NCBI GenBank assembly: GCA_028688995.1
Contig: JAQTXB010000002.1
Location: forward strand, 186,001 to 250,000
Source of the DNA: Aliarcobacter sp.
GTDB taxonomy: Bacteria > Campylobacterota > Campylobacteria > Campylobacterales > Arcobacteraceae
Length of the DNA: 64,000 bases
Direction: 5' to 3'
The notes under the pieces were generated by a model. That model worked only from the letters and a program-made list of their open reading frames with translations. It was not told the origin of the DNA and made no database searches. The position numbers and the translations under genes are program-made. Shown one piece after another: positions 36,136 to 47,452 of this stretch. Every line of letters begins with the position of its first letter. The first letter of the stretch is position 1.

Positions 36136-37188
36136 TTAATTTAGCTCTCCCACCATTTCCCACTTTAGCAATGTTCCCCTTTCTAAAAAACAAGCAGCCT
36201 TTCTATTAATTACTTTATCAATATCATTTGATTTAAGTCCTCCACCTGGTCTAATACTTCTTATATTATCATTTGTAAATAATTCACCTTTCTTAATCTC
36301 TTTTACAACAATTAAAGAACGTTGATCTTTTTTTGCAATTATGGGATAATCTATTGTTCCTAATGCTTTATATACCATTTTTGAACCATCAACAATTAAT
36401 TTTAATTCTTCTGGTGTTGCAGAAAAAAAACTATCTGCGGTTATATCTGTTCTATTAACAATAAAATGTTTTTCAACAACAGATGCACCTAATGCAATGC
36501 TTGCTATAGGGATTGAACTACCTATTGTATGATCAGATAAACCTACAGGACATTTAAATATATCTTTTAAATTCTGAATTGTTTTTAAATTAATATTTTC
36601 CGGAGGAGCTGGATATTCACTAGTACATTTAAGAATAATTAAATCTTTTACATTTTCTTCTATCATTATGGCAACAGCATCATTTATTTGAGACAATGTC
36701 GCATTTCCTGTAGACATTATTATTGGTTTTTTTGTTTGAGCGACTCTTCTTACAAAAGGTAAATCGATAAGTTCAGGTGATGCAATCTTATATGCAGGCA
36801 TATTTAATTTTTCAAGAAATTCAATTGAACTAAAATCAAAAGGCGATGAAAATAAAATAATACCCTCTTCTTGTGCAATATTTTGTAAAATAGGAGTCCA
36901 TTCCCAAGGCATAGAAGCATCTAAATATAAATCATAAAGATATTGTCCCTCCCAAGCTCCTTTTGCCTCAAAAGGTTCTCTTTTACAATCTATCGTCAAA
37001 GTATCTGCTGTGTACGTCTGTATTTTTATAGCATCTGCACCAGATTTTTTAGCTTCTTTAATTATCTCTATTGCTTTATTAATATCATTCCCATGATTTG
37101 CCGACATTTCAGCTATTATAAAAGGTTCACAACCTTCTCCTACTAATTTATCTGCTATCTTAAAAGATTTATTAAATAAAACATTCAC
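36136..37188 (-). CDS. pseI: pseudaminic acid synthase
   Basis: Condenses phosphoenolpyruvate with the trideoxy-altrose intermediate to give pseudaminic acid. NeuB family, 350 residues: FIIAEMSANHG, KIQTYTADT and the PseI-type segment GQYLYDLY. ILKCTSEYPAP, GLSDHT and VVEKHF are the catalytic-barrel motifs. A C-terminal SAF domain begins near 290 (RSLIVVKEIKKGE). It follows pseF by 3 bases and abuts the second pseG-like gene. Confidence 0.95.
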   Translation of the reverse strand: MNVLFNKSFKIADKLVGEGCEPFIIAEMSANHGNDINKAIEIIKEAKKSGADAIKIQTYTADTLTIDCKREPFEAKGAWEGQYLYDLYLDASMPWEWTPILQNIAQEEGIILFSSPFDFSSIEFLEKLNMPAYKIASPELIDLPFVRRVAQTKKPIIMSTGNATLSQINDAVAIMIEENVKDLIILKCTSEYPAPPENINLKTIQNLKDIFKCPVGLSDHTIGSSIPIASIALGASVVEKHFIVNRTDITADSFFSATPEELKLIVDGSKMVYKALGTIDYPIIAKKDQRSLIVVKEIKKGELFTNDNIRSIRPGGGLKSNDIDKVINRKAACFLERGTLLKWEMVGELN

Positions 37189-37191
37189 TAT

Positions 37192-37896
37192 TTATTCCTC
37201 GTTCTTAAATTTATTAATAACTTCGAACATATATTCTGCCCTTTGCCAATCTTCTAAAGTATCTATATCTTGAACTAAATATCGAGGTAAAACGATTGGA
37301 ATACTATCTTTTCCAAAAGGAATATCAGAAAATTTATTATTTAAGTTCTCCCAATAAAACTGCCCTGCATCTTGATAAGCCTCTTCTAAATCTTGGCTTC
37401 TTGTTTGAAAATATTCTGGAAAAAACATTTCACATCTTTTGTCTGAAGTTATTTTAAAAGTTCTCTGAATTGGAAAAGGCATAGATGTAACACCAAAAGA
37501 TTGGTGAGCATCACTATTTCTTAATCTCTCAAATCCTTCAATCAAATATTTTTCTTTCAAAAATGGAGCTGTTGCATAAATAGTACATACAAAATTATAT
37601 TTTTCTCCTTTATTGCTTAAATAATCTATTGCATGATTAACGGCTAAACCTGAACTAGAATAATCATCACTTAACTCTTTAGGTCTTAAAAAAGGGACAA
37701 CTGCACCATATTCAACTGCTATTTTAGCTATCTCTTCATCATCGGTTGAAACAATAACTTTATCGAAAAGATTAGATTTTAAAGCAATTTCTATACTATA
37801 GGCAATTAGTGGTTTACCATGAAATAATTTTATATTTTTTCTAGGAATTCTTTTGCTTCCACCACGAGCTGGAATTATAGCAACGGCTTTTTTCAC
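37192..37896 (-). CDS. pseF: pseudaminic acid cytidylyltransferase
   Basis: Activates pseudaminic acid to CMP-Pse, the donor for flagellin glycosyltransferases. AIIPARGGSKRIPRKNI is the CMP-sugar synthetase signature. VSTDDEEIA and the late YQDAGQFYW block, typical of PseF rather than NeuA, are present. It has 234 residues. The start overlaps the pseC stop by 4 bases. Confidence 0.94.
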   Translation of the reverse strand: MKKAVAIIPARGGSKRIPRKNIKLFHGKPLIAYSIEIALKSNLFDKVIVSTDDEEIAKIAVEYGAVVPFLRPKELSDDYSSSGLAVNHAIDYLSNKGEKYNFVCTIYATAPFLKEKYLIEGFERLRNSDAHQSFGVTSMPFPIQRTFKITSDKRCEMFFPEYFQTRSQDLEEAYQDAGQFYWENLNNKFSDIPFGKDSIPIVLPRYLVQDIDTLEDWQRAEYMFEVINKFKNEE

Positions 37897-39020
37897 TTTA
37901 AAATTTCCAATATTTTTTCACAAACATAATTTTGTTCTTCATGGCTTAAATTTGGATAAATAGGTAAACTTATAGCTTTTTTATAATATTCATCCATAAG
38001 AGGTGTAATTTCATTTCCATAACCTAAATTTTTATAATATGGTTGTTTGTTTATAGGAATATAATGAAGCTGTAAACCTATACTGTTTTCTCTCATTTTT
38101 AAGACAAACTCTTTTTTATTTATATTAAGTTTTTCAAAATCTATTTTAATTACATACAGATGATAAGCACTATTATTTGTAAAAGTATATAAAGGTTTTA
38201 TAAAATCTATTTTAGAAAAAAAGTCATCATATCTTTTAGCAATTGAGCGTCTTAAATATAAAAAACTATCAAGCTTTTTTAGTTGAGATAAACCCAAAGC
38301 ACATGAAATATCTGTAAGTCTATAATTAAACCCAAGTTCAATCATATCATATTGCCAAGGAGCAACATCAACTCTTGGAGTCATCCCATGTCCTCTTAAA
38401 AGTAAAAGTTTTTCATATAACTCTTTTGAGTTTGTTGTAATTGCACCACCCTCACCTGTAGTTATATGTTTTACTGGATGAAAAGAAAATATTGAAATAT
38501 CGCTATTAACACAACTTCCTGCTTTTATTCCCTCAAATGTTGCACCAATTGAATGGGCACAATCTTCTAAAATTTTTATTTTGTATGTTTCTTTTAAATA
38601 TTTTAGTTTTTTTTGACTTACAGGATTTCCTGAAAAATGAACAGTATAAATGGCTTTTATTGAAGAGTCTTTTTTTAACTCCTCTTCACATAAGTCTAAA
38701 TCAATGTTTCCATCTTCTTGGATATCTACAAAAATTGGTTTTGCATTAACATATAAAATAGAGTTTGATGTTGCTAAAAAAGAGTTTGGTGTAGTTAATA
38801 CTTTATCATTTACATTTAATAAAACAATAGAAGCTAAATGCAAAGCTGCTGTTCCATTTGATACAGCCACACAATATTTAGAACCACAATAAGAAGCAAT
38901 TTTTTCTTCAAATTCTTTTACTTTTGGACCAGTTGTCAAAAAATCAGATTTTAGAACTTCAATGACTGCATTAATATCATCTTCACTAATTATTTGTTTT
39001 CCATATGGTATGAAATTCAT
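37893..39020 (-). CDS. pseC: UDP-4-keto sugar aminotransferase of the pseudaminic acid pathway
   Basis: PLP-dependent DegT/DnrJ/EryC1-family enzyme, 375 residues. VSNGTAALHLA binds the phosphate, EDCAHSIGA stacks on the ring, and FHPVKHITTGEGG holds the PLP-binding Lys. LGFNYRLTDISCALG is conserved in PseC. It makes UDP-4-amino-4,6-dideoxy-AltNAc from the PseB product. It starts right after pseB (adjacent at 39020/39021). Confidence 0.94.
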   Translation of the reverse strand: MNFIPYGKQIISEDDINAVIEVLKSDFLTTGPKVKEFEEKIASYCGSKYCVAVSNGTAALHLASIVLLNVNDKVLTTPNSFLATSNSILYVNAKPIFVDIQEDGNIDLDLCEEELKKDSSIKAIYTVHFSGNPVSQKKLKYLKETYKIKILEDCAHSIGATFEGIKAGSCVNSDISIFSFHPVKHITTGEGGAITTNSKELYEKLLLLRGHGMTPRVDVAPWQYDMIELGFNYRLTDISCALGLSQLKKLDSFLYLRRSIAKRYDDFFSKIDFIKPLYTFTNNSAYHLYVIKIDFEKLNINKKEFVLKMRENSIGLQLHYIPINKQPYYKNLGYGNEITPLMDEYYKKAISLPIYPNLSHEEQNYVCEKILEILK

Positions 39021-40064
<1,044 letters not shown>

Positions 40065-40070
40065 TTACAT

Positions 40071-41054
40071 TTATTTTAACTCTTTAAGTATCTTTTTTAC
40101 CAATCTATTTTTGGTAAATTTCAAAGTTAATTTTTTATAACAATTACTTTTTTTTACATAATCTATTTTAGTTTTTAGAACTTCTTTTGTTAAATCTTTT
40201 GCTTTTATTGTTGTTTTTATACCCTTATTCTTCAAAAACTTATCTACAACTTTTTGATTAGAGGCAACTTCAATATTTATAAACTTCTTCTTTAAAGCTA
40301 AAACTTCAAACAAAGTTCCTCCACTTGCAGTTATCACAAAACTTTTTGTTGCAATTACTGAAGCCATATTATTTATATCAACTAAAAGTTCAATATTTTT
40401 ATTCTCTTTTAACTCATTGATATTTGGATTTACACTTGTTGTTATAACTGTAATTTTATATTTTTTATTAATTTCCAAAAGTAAATCAGCAATTTTTGAA
40501 GAAAGATTTAAAATATCATTTCCACCTAAAATAACTGCAACACTATTTCTTGTAACTTTTACTCTTTTTGCTTCCAAAAATTCATCCCTTAAAAGTGTAT
40601 ATTCACTTCCACAAAATAGTTTTGTCTTTTTTGGAAGCAATTTTTTATACTCTTTTTCTTGAACTTGAACTCCATGATTTAGAACCATATCTGATTTATG
40701 AGGATTAATAGTGTCATCAAAACTTAGCATTTTTAGAGTTGGATTTTTTATTTTTAGTTGTTCTTCTAAAACATAATCTATATCATAAGAATCAATAATC
40801 AAAAGATTTATTTGTAAACCTTTTACAAAATAATCCAACATTTCCACACTATTATCTTTAATAGAATAGATAGAAAATCCAGATTTTAAAATCTCTTGAT
40901 TTATATTTCCGTGTAAATTCTGCGTTGCAAAAAGAATTTTTATGTTTTTATCATACTCTTTTAATCTTTTTGCTAAAATCAAACATCTTTTAACATGTCC
41001 TAAACCAATAGTTGATGAGGAATCACATCTAAAAAGTATTTTCTTTGTTTTCAT
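40071..41054 (-). CDS. pseG: UDP-2,4-diacetamido-2,4,6-trideoxy-altropyranose hydrolase
   Basis: First gene of the pse operon, 327 residues. FRCDSSSTIGLGHVKRC matches the PseG N-terminal signature, with His20 as the catalytic His. LLIIDSYDID and the ILGGNDILNLSSKI loop follow, and ITASGGTLFEVLAL is the nucleotide-binding site. It releases UDP before PseI acts. It is a better match to the family signature than the paralogue at 35197. A TATAAA-rich stretch at about 41081-41100 may be its promoter. Confidence 0.87.
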   Translation of the reverse strand: MKTKKILFRCDSSSTIGLGHVKRCLILAKRLKEYDKNIKILFATQNLHGNINQEILKSGFSIYSIKDNSVEMLDYFVKGLQINLLIIDSYDIDYVLEEQLKIKNPTLKMLSFDDTINPHKSDMVLNHGVQVQEKEYKKLLPKKTKLFCGSEYTLLRDEFLEAKRVKVTRNSVAVILGGNDILNLSSKIADLLLEINKKYKITVITTSVNPNINELKENKNIELLVDINNMASVIATKSFVITASGGTLFEVLALKKKFINIEVASNQKVVDKFLKNKGIKTTIKAKDLTKEVLKTKIDYVKKSNCYKKLTLKFTKNRLVKKILKELK

Positions 41055-41211
41055 ATTTTATTCTTTAGAAATAAGCTATTTTTTTATATTTTATAAAAAT
41101 TATACCATTCTATTCCAAAACTTTATTTAAATATTTAAAATCAATTCTACATCAAATTCTCATGATTTTTCTGATAGAATTTAAAAAAATTAAAAAAAGG
41201 CTTTTTTTATT

Positions 41212-41424
41212 ATGATAAATAACTCTATTCCAGAAGATATTATAAAAATACAAAAAAAATTAGCATCTTTAGAAAAAGATTCTAGAAACTATAAAAAATA
41301 TACAAAAATATTAGCAAAACATATCAAATCTCATACAATGAAAAAAAGAGTAAATTCACATATAAAAACTATTGAAAAAATTGAAAAAATTGAAAAAAAG
41401 GGCTTAGAAGAAGTTTTAAAATAA
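41212..41424 (+). CDS. small basic helical protein, unknown
   Basis: 70 residues, very rich in Lys, Ile and Glu, with no Cys, signal peptide or membrane segment. It looks like a two-helix or coiled-coil protein: an N-terminal helix with IQKKLASLEKDSRNYKK and a C-terminal KIEKIEKIEKK stretch. An AAAGG lies about ten bases before the ATG. It stands alone between the divergent pse operon and recA. I do not recognise it. Its good ribosome binding site and isolated position suggest it is real. Confidence 0.6.
   Translation: MINNSIPEDIIKIQKKLASLEKDSRNYKKYTKILAKHIKSHTMKKRVNSHIKTIEKIEKIEKKGLEEVLK
41371..41397 (+). repeat. three tandem copies of ATTGAAAAA
   Basis: Three exact 9-base units (41371-41379, 41380-41388, 41389-41397) lie inside the small orphan gene and encode the IEK repeats. 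A change in unit number would keep the reading frame and only lengthen or shorten the helix. Confidence 0.9.
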
Positions 41425-41428
41425 AAAA

Positions 41429-41445
41429 TATTACAATTTGTAATA
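41429..41445. promoter_or_regulatory. near-palindrome upstream of recA
   Basis: TATTACAA and TTGTAATA are perfect 8-base arms around a single central T, in the 93-base gap between the orphan gene and recA. It could be a weak hairpin ending the small transcript or an operator for a dimeric repressor. No regulator is assigned. Confidence 0.35.
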
Positions 41446-41517
41446 AAAATCTTCGCTTCAAAAAAAACCTGCTAAAATTCCAACATAAAATAAGAACAAA
41501 CCAATATAGGAAATAAT

Positions 41518-42567
41518 ATGGATGAGAATCAAAGAAAATCATTAGACTTGGCAATTAAACAAATAGACAAAACATTTGGAAAAGGTACTCTAATTAGACT
41601 TGGAGATAAAGTCGTAGTTCCAACTGAAACTATTAGTACAGGTTCTTTAGGACTTGATTTAGCACTTGGTGTTGGAGGTCTTCCAAAAGGAAGAGTTATT
41701 GAAATTTATGGACCTGAATCTTCAGGGAAAACAACTCTTACACTTCATGCAATTGCAGAAGCACAAAAAGCTGGTGGTGTTTGTGCCTTTATTGATGCAG
41801 AACATGCATTAGATGTTGGTTATGCAAAAAATCTAGGAGTTGATACAGATAATTTACTTGTTTCTCAACCAGATTTTGGTGAACAAGCTTTAGAAATTTT
41901 AGAAACTGTAATTAGAAGTGGTGCTGTTGATTTAGTTGTAATTGACTCAGTTGCTGCTCTTACTCCAAAAGTAGAAATTGATGGAGATATGGATGACCAA
42001 CAAGTTGGTGTTCAAGCAAGACTTATGTCAAAAGCATTAAGAAAAATCACTGGTTTATTAAATAAAATGAACTGTACAGTAATTTTCATCAACCAAATAA
42101 GAATGAAAATTGGTATGACGGGTTACGGAAGTCCAGAAACAACAACTGGTGGAAATGCACTTAAATTCTATTCATCAGTAAGACTTGACATTAGAAGAAT
42201 TGCAACTTTAAAACAAGGTGAAAATTCAATTGGAAATAGAGTAAAAGTAAAAGTTGTAAAAAATAAAGTTGCAGCACCATTTAAACAAGCAGAATTTGAC
42301 ATTATGTTTGGAGAAGGAATCTCTAAAACTGGAGAATTAGTTGATTATGGTGTTAAACTTGATATTGTTGATAAAGCTGGTGCTTGGTTCTCTTATGGAG
42401 ATTCAAAAATTGGACAAGGTAGAGAAAACTCAAAAGTGTTCTTAAGAGATAATCCAGAAATAGCAAAAGAAATAGAAAATAAAATCTTAAATTCAATGGG
42501 TATTAATGATGCTTTAATTGGAGCTAGTTTAGATGATGCTGAAGATGCAGCAGATTTAGACGATTAA
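41518..42567 (+). CDS. recA: recombinase RecA
   Basis: DNA strand-exchange protein for homologous recombination, 349 residues. The Walker A is GPESSGKTT, followed by [33 protein letters not shown] (Walker B), the L1 loop region and [27 protein letters not shown] (motif region of L2 and beyond). The end is acidic ([11 protein letters not shown]), as is usual. ATG with TAGGAA upstream. The gene stands alone, not in an operon. Confidence 0.98.
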   Translation: MDENQRKSLDLAIKQIDKTFGKGTLIRLGDKVVVPTETISTGSLGLDLALGVGGLPKGRVIEIYGPESSGKTTLTLHAIAEAQKAGGVCAFIDAEHALDVGYAKNLGVDTDNLLVSQPDFGEQALEILETVIRSGAVDLVVIDSVAALTPKVEIDGDMDDQQVGVQARLMSKALRKITGLLNKMNCTVIFINQIRMKIGMTGYGSPETTTGGNALKFYSSVRLDIRRIATLKQGENSIGNRVKVKVVKNKVAAPFKQAEFDIMFGEGISKTGELVDYGVKLDIVDKAGAWFSYGDSKIGQGRENSKVFLRDNPEIAKEIENKILNSMGINDALIGASLDDAEDAADLDD

Positions 42568-42575
42568 AAAACTAT

Positions 42576-42597
42576 TCAAAGGAATCTCTTCCTTTGA
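42576..42597 (+). terminator. hairpin after recA
   Basis: TCAAAGGAA pairs perfectly with TTCCTTTGA across the loop TCTC, nine bases after the recA stop. It is not followed by a T run on the plus strand, so termination or 3'-end stabilisation may depend on other factors. Confidence 0.6.
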
Positions 42598-42654
42598 TAC
42601 AAAACTCTCAAATTTTAAACTCTTAAAAATATCAAAAAAGCAAACAACAAATTT

Positions 42655-42698
42655 ATTTTAGCTATAATCTATACAAATTATGAAAATAGGAGACCTAA
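42655..42698 (+). promoter_or_regulatory. eno promoter and ribosome binding site
   Basis: TATAAT at 42663-42668, preceded by a T-rich TTATTTTAGC stretch as is common in Campylobacterota promoters, gives an expected start near 42675. AGGAGA at 42688-42693 precedes the GTG start of eno. Confidence 0.7.
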
Positions 42699-43973
<1,275 letters not shown>

Positions 43974-43982
43974 TAATGATTA

Positions 43983-44225
43983 ATGAAGCAAAAAATGCGT
44001 GCATATAATAAATTTATATCAATAGTGCTATTTTCAATAGCACTTACCGTTTATCTTTCATATCACGCAACAAATGTTCTCTTCGGAGATAACTCTTTAC
44101 AAGTATATAATTCATTGAAATATAAAAAAGAGTATCTCGAAGGGGAAATCTTAAGATTGCAGAAAGAGAATGCTTACTTACAAAAAGAGTATTTTGAATT
44201 AAAAAACTTGGAGCCAGAAGAATGA
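43983..44225 (+). CDS. FtsB/DivIC-like septum protein
   Basis: 80 residues: a short cytoplasmic N-terminus, one membrane segment (about 11-32) and a coiled-coil region (EYLEGEILRLQKENAYLQKEYF-like, about 48-72). This is the layout of FtsB/DivIC, which links early and late divisome proteins. The location directly after eno matches ftsB in many proteobacteria (eno-ftsB). No clear ribosome binding site, so it may rely on coupling to eno. Confidence 0.75.
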   Translation: MKQKMRAYNKFISIVLFSIALTVYLSYHATNVLFGDNSLQVYNSLKYKKEYLEGEILRLQKENAYLQKEYFELKNLEPEE

Positions 44226-44950
44226 AAACTTTATTTTTATTTACATTAACATCTATTTTAGCCTTAAGCTTAAGTGCAAGAGAAAATCCTTTTGAAGTTA
44301 CTAATGTCTTTGAAGAAGAGGTTGGGAAAATTGTAGAAATGGATGAAAAAGCTGTAAAAAAATCTATGGAAGATACGCCATATATTAAAGAAATGCAAGA
44401 AAAAATGTCAAATGTTGGTCAAAATGAGAATAAAAATAAAGTTGAAGAGAATAAAGTTACGCCAACTCCTGAAGAAAAATCATATTCTAAAAAAGAAGTT
44501 GATAGCTTAATACAAAAAACTCAAAAACAAACTGAACAAAAAGCAAAAGAATTAGTTAAAAAAGAGGTTCAAAAAACAACTGAACCAACTCAAGTGGTTT
44601 ATGTAAAACCAAGACCTGATGTAGGTGATGATGAAGCTTTATTAACAAAAAATATATTACCATTTATTAAACTTGAATATAATGACAATAAATTAATTAT
44701 CAATACTACTCATCCTGTTTCAAAAAAGTTTTCTGTTGATAAAGAAAATAAACTTATTATTGACTACAAAGCTTTACTTGAATTCAACACAAAAACAGAT
44801 ACTTTAGAATCAAAAAACTTTAAAAGAGTTGCAGTGGGAAATCACAAAAAAGAGGGATATTTCAGAATTGCAATTGAATTAATAGATAAACCATCAAAAT
44901 ATGATGTTACTTATGTTGATAATTCAATTACTATTTCTAAAATACACTAA
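44222..44950 (+). CDS. exported AMIN-domain protein
   Basis: A signal peptide covers residues 1 to about 19 (hydrophobic LFLFTLTSILALSLSA then RE). A charged, Lys/Glu-rich linker runs to about 140. The last 100 residues form an AMIN-like beta domain (NKLIINTTHPVSKKF, LIIDY, FRIAIELID), a fold that targets proteins to peptidoglycan or outer-membrane secretins. ATGA overlap with the FtsB-like gene suggests a cell-envelope or division role. The 3' end overlaps the convergent antiporter gene by 27 bases. Confidence 0.75.
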   Translation: MKTLFLFTLTSILALSLSARENPFEVTNVFEEEVGKIVEMDEKAVKKSMEDTPYIKEMQEKMSNVGQNENKNKVEENKVTPTPEEKSYSKKEVDSLIQKTQKQTEQKAKELVKKEVQKTTEPTQVVYVKPRPDVGDDEALLTKNILPFIKLEYNDNKLIINTTHPVSKKFSVDKENKLIIDYKALLEFNTKTDTLESKNFKRVAVGNHKKEGYFRIAIELIDKPSKYDVTYVDNSITISKIH

Positions 44951-46084
44951 ACTTGTTATTATTCTTATAACAACCATTACAAGGAATACTTCTAAAATTG
45001 ATGCTAGAATAAAAGCATAGTAGTATTCTTGTGTAATAGTATGATTATCATAGGCGATTGTTGTAACTGCAATTAAAAGTGTTAATGGCATTGAATGTGA
45101 TAAACCTAACATAAAAAACTTATTCCAACCCATCTCTTTTACAAATAACAAAGAAGCTATTAATCTAATTACAACCATTGCTAGCGTTATTAATAATGCT
45201 TTAATTACTAAATCCATATTTAATAAAGCTTCTATCTGCAATGATGAACCAACTGAAATAAAGAAAATAGGAACTAACCAACCAAAACCAAAATGTTCTA
45301 ATTTATGAGGTAATTGTTTATTATGCTCTTCAAAAAAAGTTGTAATAAAAATACCAGCAATAAATGCACCAAAAGCAATCTCAAGATGCAAATACATCAT
45401 TACTGTTATCATCAAAAAGAATATTGCCATAGAGATTCTAATATCTTGTTCTTGATGATCTTTTTCTGGCATTAGATAATTCTTAATCTCTGGAAACCAC
45501 CATATAAAATTGTGGAATAATTTGTAAACAAGCATCATTGCAAATAAAAATAGTACAAATAAACTCATTGTTCTATAGAAATCTGCACCTACTCCAAACT
45601 CTAAAGCAGCAGAAATAGTTGTTAATGCAAATATTGATAATATTTCACCAATAAGTCCTACAATAAAAGCTATTCTAATCCACTCCGTATCGCCATACTC
45701 TTTTTTAAGTGCTGCTAACACTCCAATTGAAATTAATGGCAATATAACTATGAATATTTTACTTAAATCAAAATATAGGGTTATAAACACGGAGTTTGAA
45801 ATTAAAACAGCATTGTATAAAAGAGATTTCTTCAACATTGTAGAAGAGATTGATAAAAGTTTTTTCAAATCAATTTCTAAACCTGCTAAAAACATTAAAT
45901 ATAAAAAGCCAAGTTTAGCAACTAAATGAAGAATAGGATGGTCTACAATAAATGCTAAATAAGCAGCAATTGCTCCCATCAAAATTTCAACTGGGATTGT
46001 AGGAAGTTTTAAAAGTTTCGAAACTAATGGTGAAGTAAATATTATTAATGATATTGATATTATTATTAGTATTTCTTCACTCAT
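44924..46084 (-). CDS. cation/proton antiporter, CPA2 family
   Basis: 386 residues with about 11-12 hydrophobic segments, matching the Na+/H+ exchanger domain of KefB/NapA-type transporters. LGFLYLMFLAGLEIDLKKL and the IAFGAFIAGIFI block correspond to the conserved helices. There is no C-terminal TrkA-N regulatory domain, so it is a membrane-only form. The C-terminal coding end overlaps the AMIN gene on the other strand. Confidence 0.84.
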   Translation of the reverse strand: MSEEILIIISISLIIFTSPLVSKLLKLPTIPVEILMGAIAAYLAFIVDHPILHLVAKLGFLYLMFLAGLEIDLKKLLSISSTMLKKSLLYNAVLISNSVFITLYFDLSKIFIVILPLISIGVLAALKKEYGDTEWIRIAFIVGLIGEILSIFALTTISAALEFGVGADFYRTMSLFVLFLFAMMLVYKLFHNFIWWFPEIKNYLMPEKDHQEQDIRISMAIFFLMITVMMYLHLEIAFGAFIAGIFITTFFEEHNKQLPHKLEHFGFGWLVPIFFISVGSSLQIEALLNMDLVIKALLITLAMVVIRLIASLLFVKEMGWNKFFMLGLSHSMPLTLLIAVTTIAYDNHTITQEYYYAFILASILEVFLVMVVIRIITSLVYFRNSN

Positions 46085-46096
46085 TAATCTACCTTA

Positions 46097-46948
46097 TTAA
46101 TCTCTTTCTCTTTTTATTTTATACCCATGTTTTTCAAGTTCTGCAATATCATCAGCTGGTGTTTTTCCTTGTGTTGTTAAATAATCTCCAATAACAAAGG
46201 CATTTGCACCTTTTTCAAAAATTTTATATTGCTCATCACCAAACATTACTTCACGTCCTCCTGCAACCATAATTTTCATTGCGTTTGGAATCATTTTTCT
46301 TGCAAGTGTGATTAATTCAAAAGCTTCTTCTCTTGTAATTGTATTTTTTACAATTGGTAAAGCTTCATTTGGATGGAAAAAGTTTAAAGGCACATTCATA
46401 GGCTCTAAAGATGCAATTGATTCAAGCATTGAAATTCTTTGTTCTTGAGTTTCACCCATTCCAAAAATTCCACCACATACAAGTCTTAAACCAACCTCTT
46501 TTACATTTAAACAAGTTTGGTATCTATCATCCCAAGGATGTGTTGTACAGATTTCATCATAGAAATCTCTTGCTGTTTCTAAGTTGTGGTTATATGCATC
46601 AACTCCTGCGTCTTTTAAAGTTTGAAGGTCTTCAACTGTTGCAATTCCATTACATGCAATTAAAATTAAACCTAAATTCTCTTTTTTAATTGCCTTTGCA
46701 GCTTCACAAACATACTCTAATCTTTTTGGAGTTAATCCTTTTCCAGCAGTTACTAAACAAAATCCATTTGCATTATTTGCTCTTGCTCTTTTTGCTTCTT
46801 CAACAATTTGTGCAATCTCTTTTTGTTTATATCTTTGAATATCTGCTTTATACTTTACACTTTGTGTACAGAATTTACAGTCTTCATTACATGTCCCACT
46901 CTCTATATTGCAAATGGCACATAAAAAAATCTCGTCATTATTTTTCAT
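46097..46948 (-). CDS. bioB: biotin synthase
   Basis: Radical SAM enzyme that inserts sulphur into dethiobiotin. The cluster site is Cys20, Cys24 and Cys27 (CNEDCKFC). Further blocks are CLVTAGKGLT, YNHNLETARDFY, CGGIFGMGET and PLNFFHPNEALP. It has 283 residues, like the short Campylobacter BioB. The last segment has MVAGGREVMFG. It overlaps the phosphodiesterase gene by 11 bases. Confidence 0.94.
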   Translation of the reverse strand: MKNNDEIFLCAICNIESGTCNEDCKFCTQSVKYKADIQRYKQKEIAQIVEEAKRARANNANGFCLVTAGKGLTPKRLEYVCEAAKAIKKENLGLILIACNGIATVEDLQTLKDAGVDAYNHNLETARDFYDEICTTHPWDDRYQTCLNVKEVGLRLVCGGIFGMGETQEQRISMLESIASLEPMNVPLNFFHPNEALPIVKNTITREEAFELITLARKMIPNAMKIMVAGGREVMFGDEQYKIFEKGANAFVIGDYLTTQGKTPADDIAELEKHGYKIKRERD

Positions 46949-47450
46949 AAATTATCTCTTCTTTCTTAAATAAATTTTCATTAATATTTTTAAAATAGCG
47001 CGAGATTATATACTCATTTTCATTAATCTCTAGTTGTAGACACTCAATCAAAGGTTTTTCTCGCGCACAAACTTCCCCTGGATTTAAATAAAGTGTATTA
47101 TTTTTATAATCACTTTCAAATATATGTGTATGTCCAAAAATCACCACTTCACTATCAGGAGCTAGGTGATAAGGTAGATGCATTAGCTTAAATGTTGTCT
47201 CTTTAATTTTAAAATAATATGGTTCTTGTTTTATATTATATTTTGATGACATTTGTAATAAATTTCTATCATTATTTCCAAAAACAGCCACATATTTTAA
47301 TCCTGATTCTTCTAAAAGTTCAAGATTTTTTTCAATACATAAATCACCTGCATGGACTAAATATTCACAATTAATCTCTTTTAAGAAATCAATAACTTCT
47401 TTAGTATAGTCACTTTTTAGGTGACTATCTGATAGTATGCCGATTTTCAT
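46938..47450 (-). CDS. metallophosphoesterase, YfcE/MJ0936 type
   Basis: 170 residues with the full calcineurin-like metal set: SDSHLKSD (D-x-H), HAGDLC (GD), FGNND (GNxD) and FGHTHIFE (GHTH). The single-domain form usually hydrolyses phosphodiesters or nucleotides. It lies between topA (2 bases away) and bioB. The cellular substrate is not predictable. Confidence 0.88.
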   Translation of the reverse strand: MKIGILSDSHLKSDYTKEVIDFLKEINCEYLVHAGDLCIEKNLELLEESGLKYVAVFGNNDRNLLQMSSKYNIKQEPYYFKIKETTFKLMHLPYHLAPDSEVVIFGHTHIFESDYKNNTLYLNPGEVCAREKPLIECLQLEINENEYIISRYFKNINENLFKKEEIIYEK

Positions 47451-47452
47451 TA

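Noticed and set aside
46411-46950. Two long plus-strand open frames opposite bioB
   Set aside because: They are Leu/His-rich, have no domain or ribosome binding site, and lie antisense to the clearly conserved BioB coding sequence.
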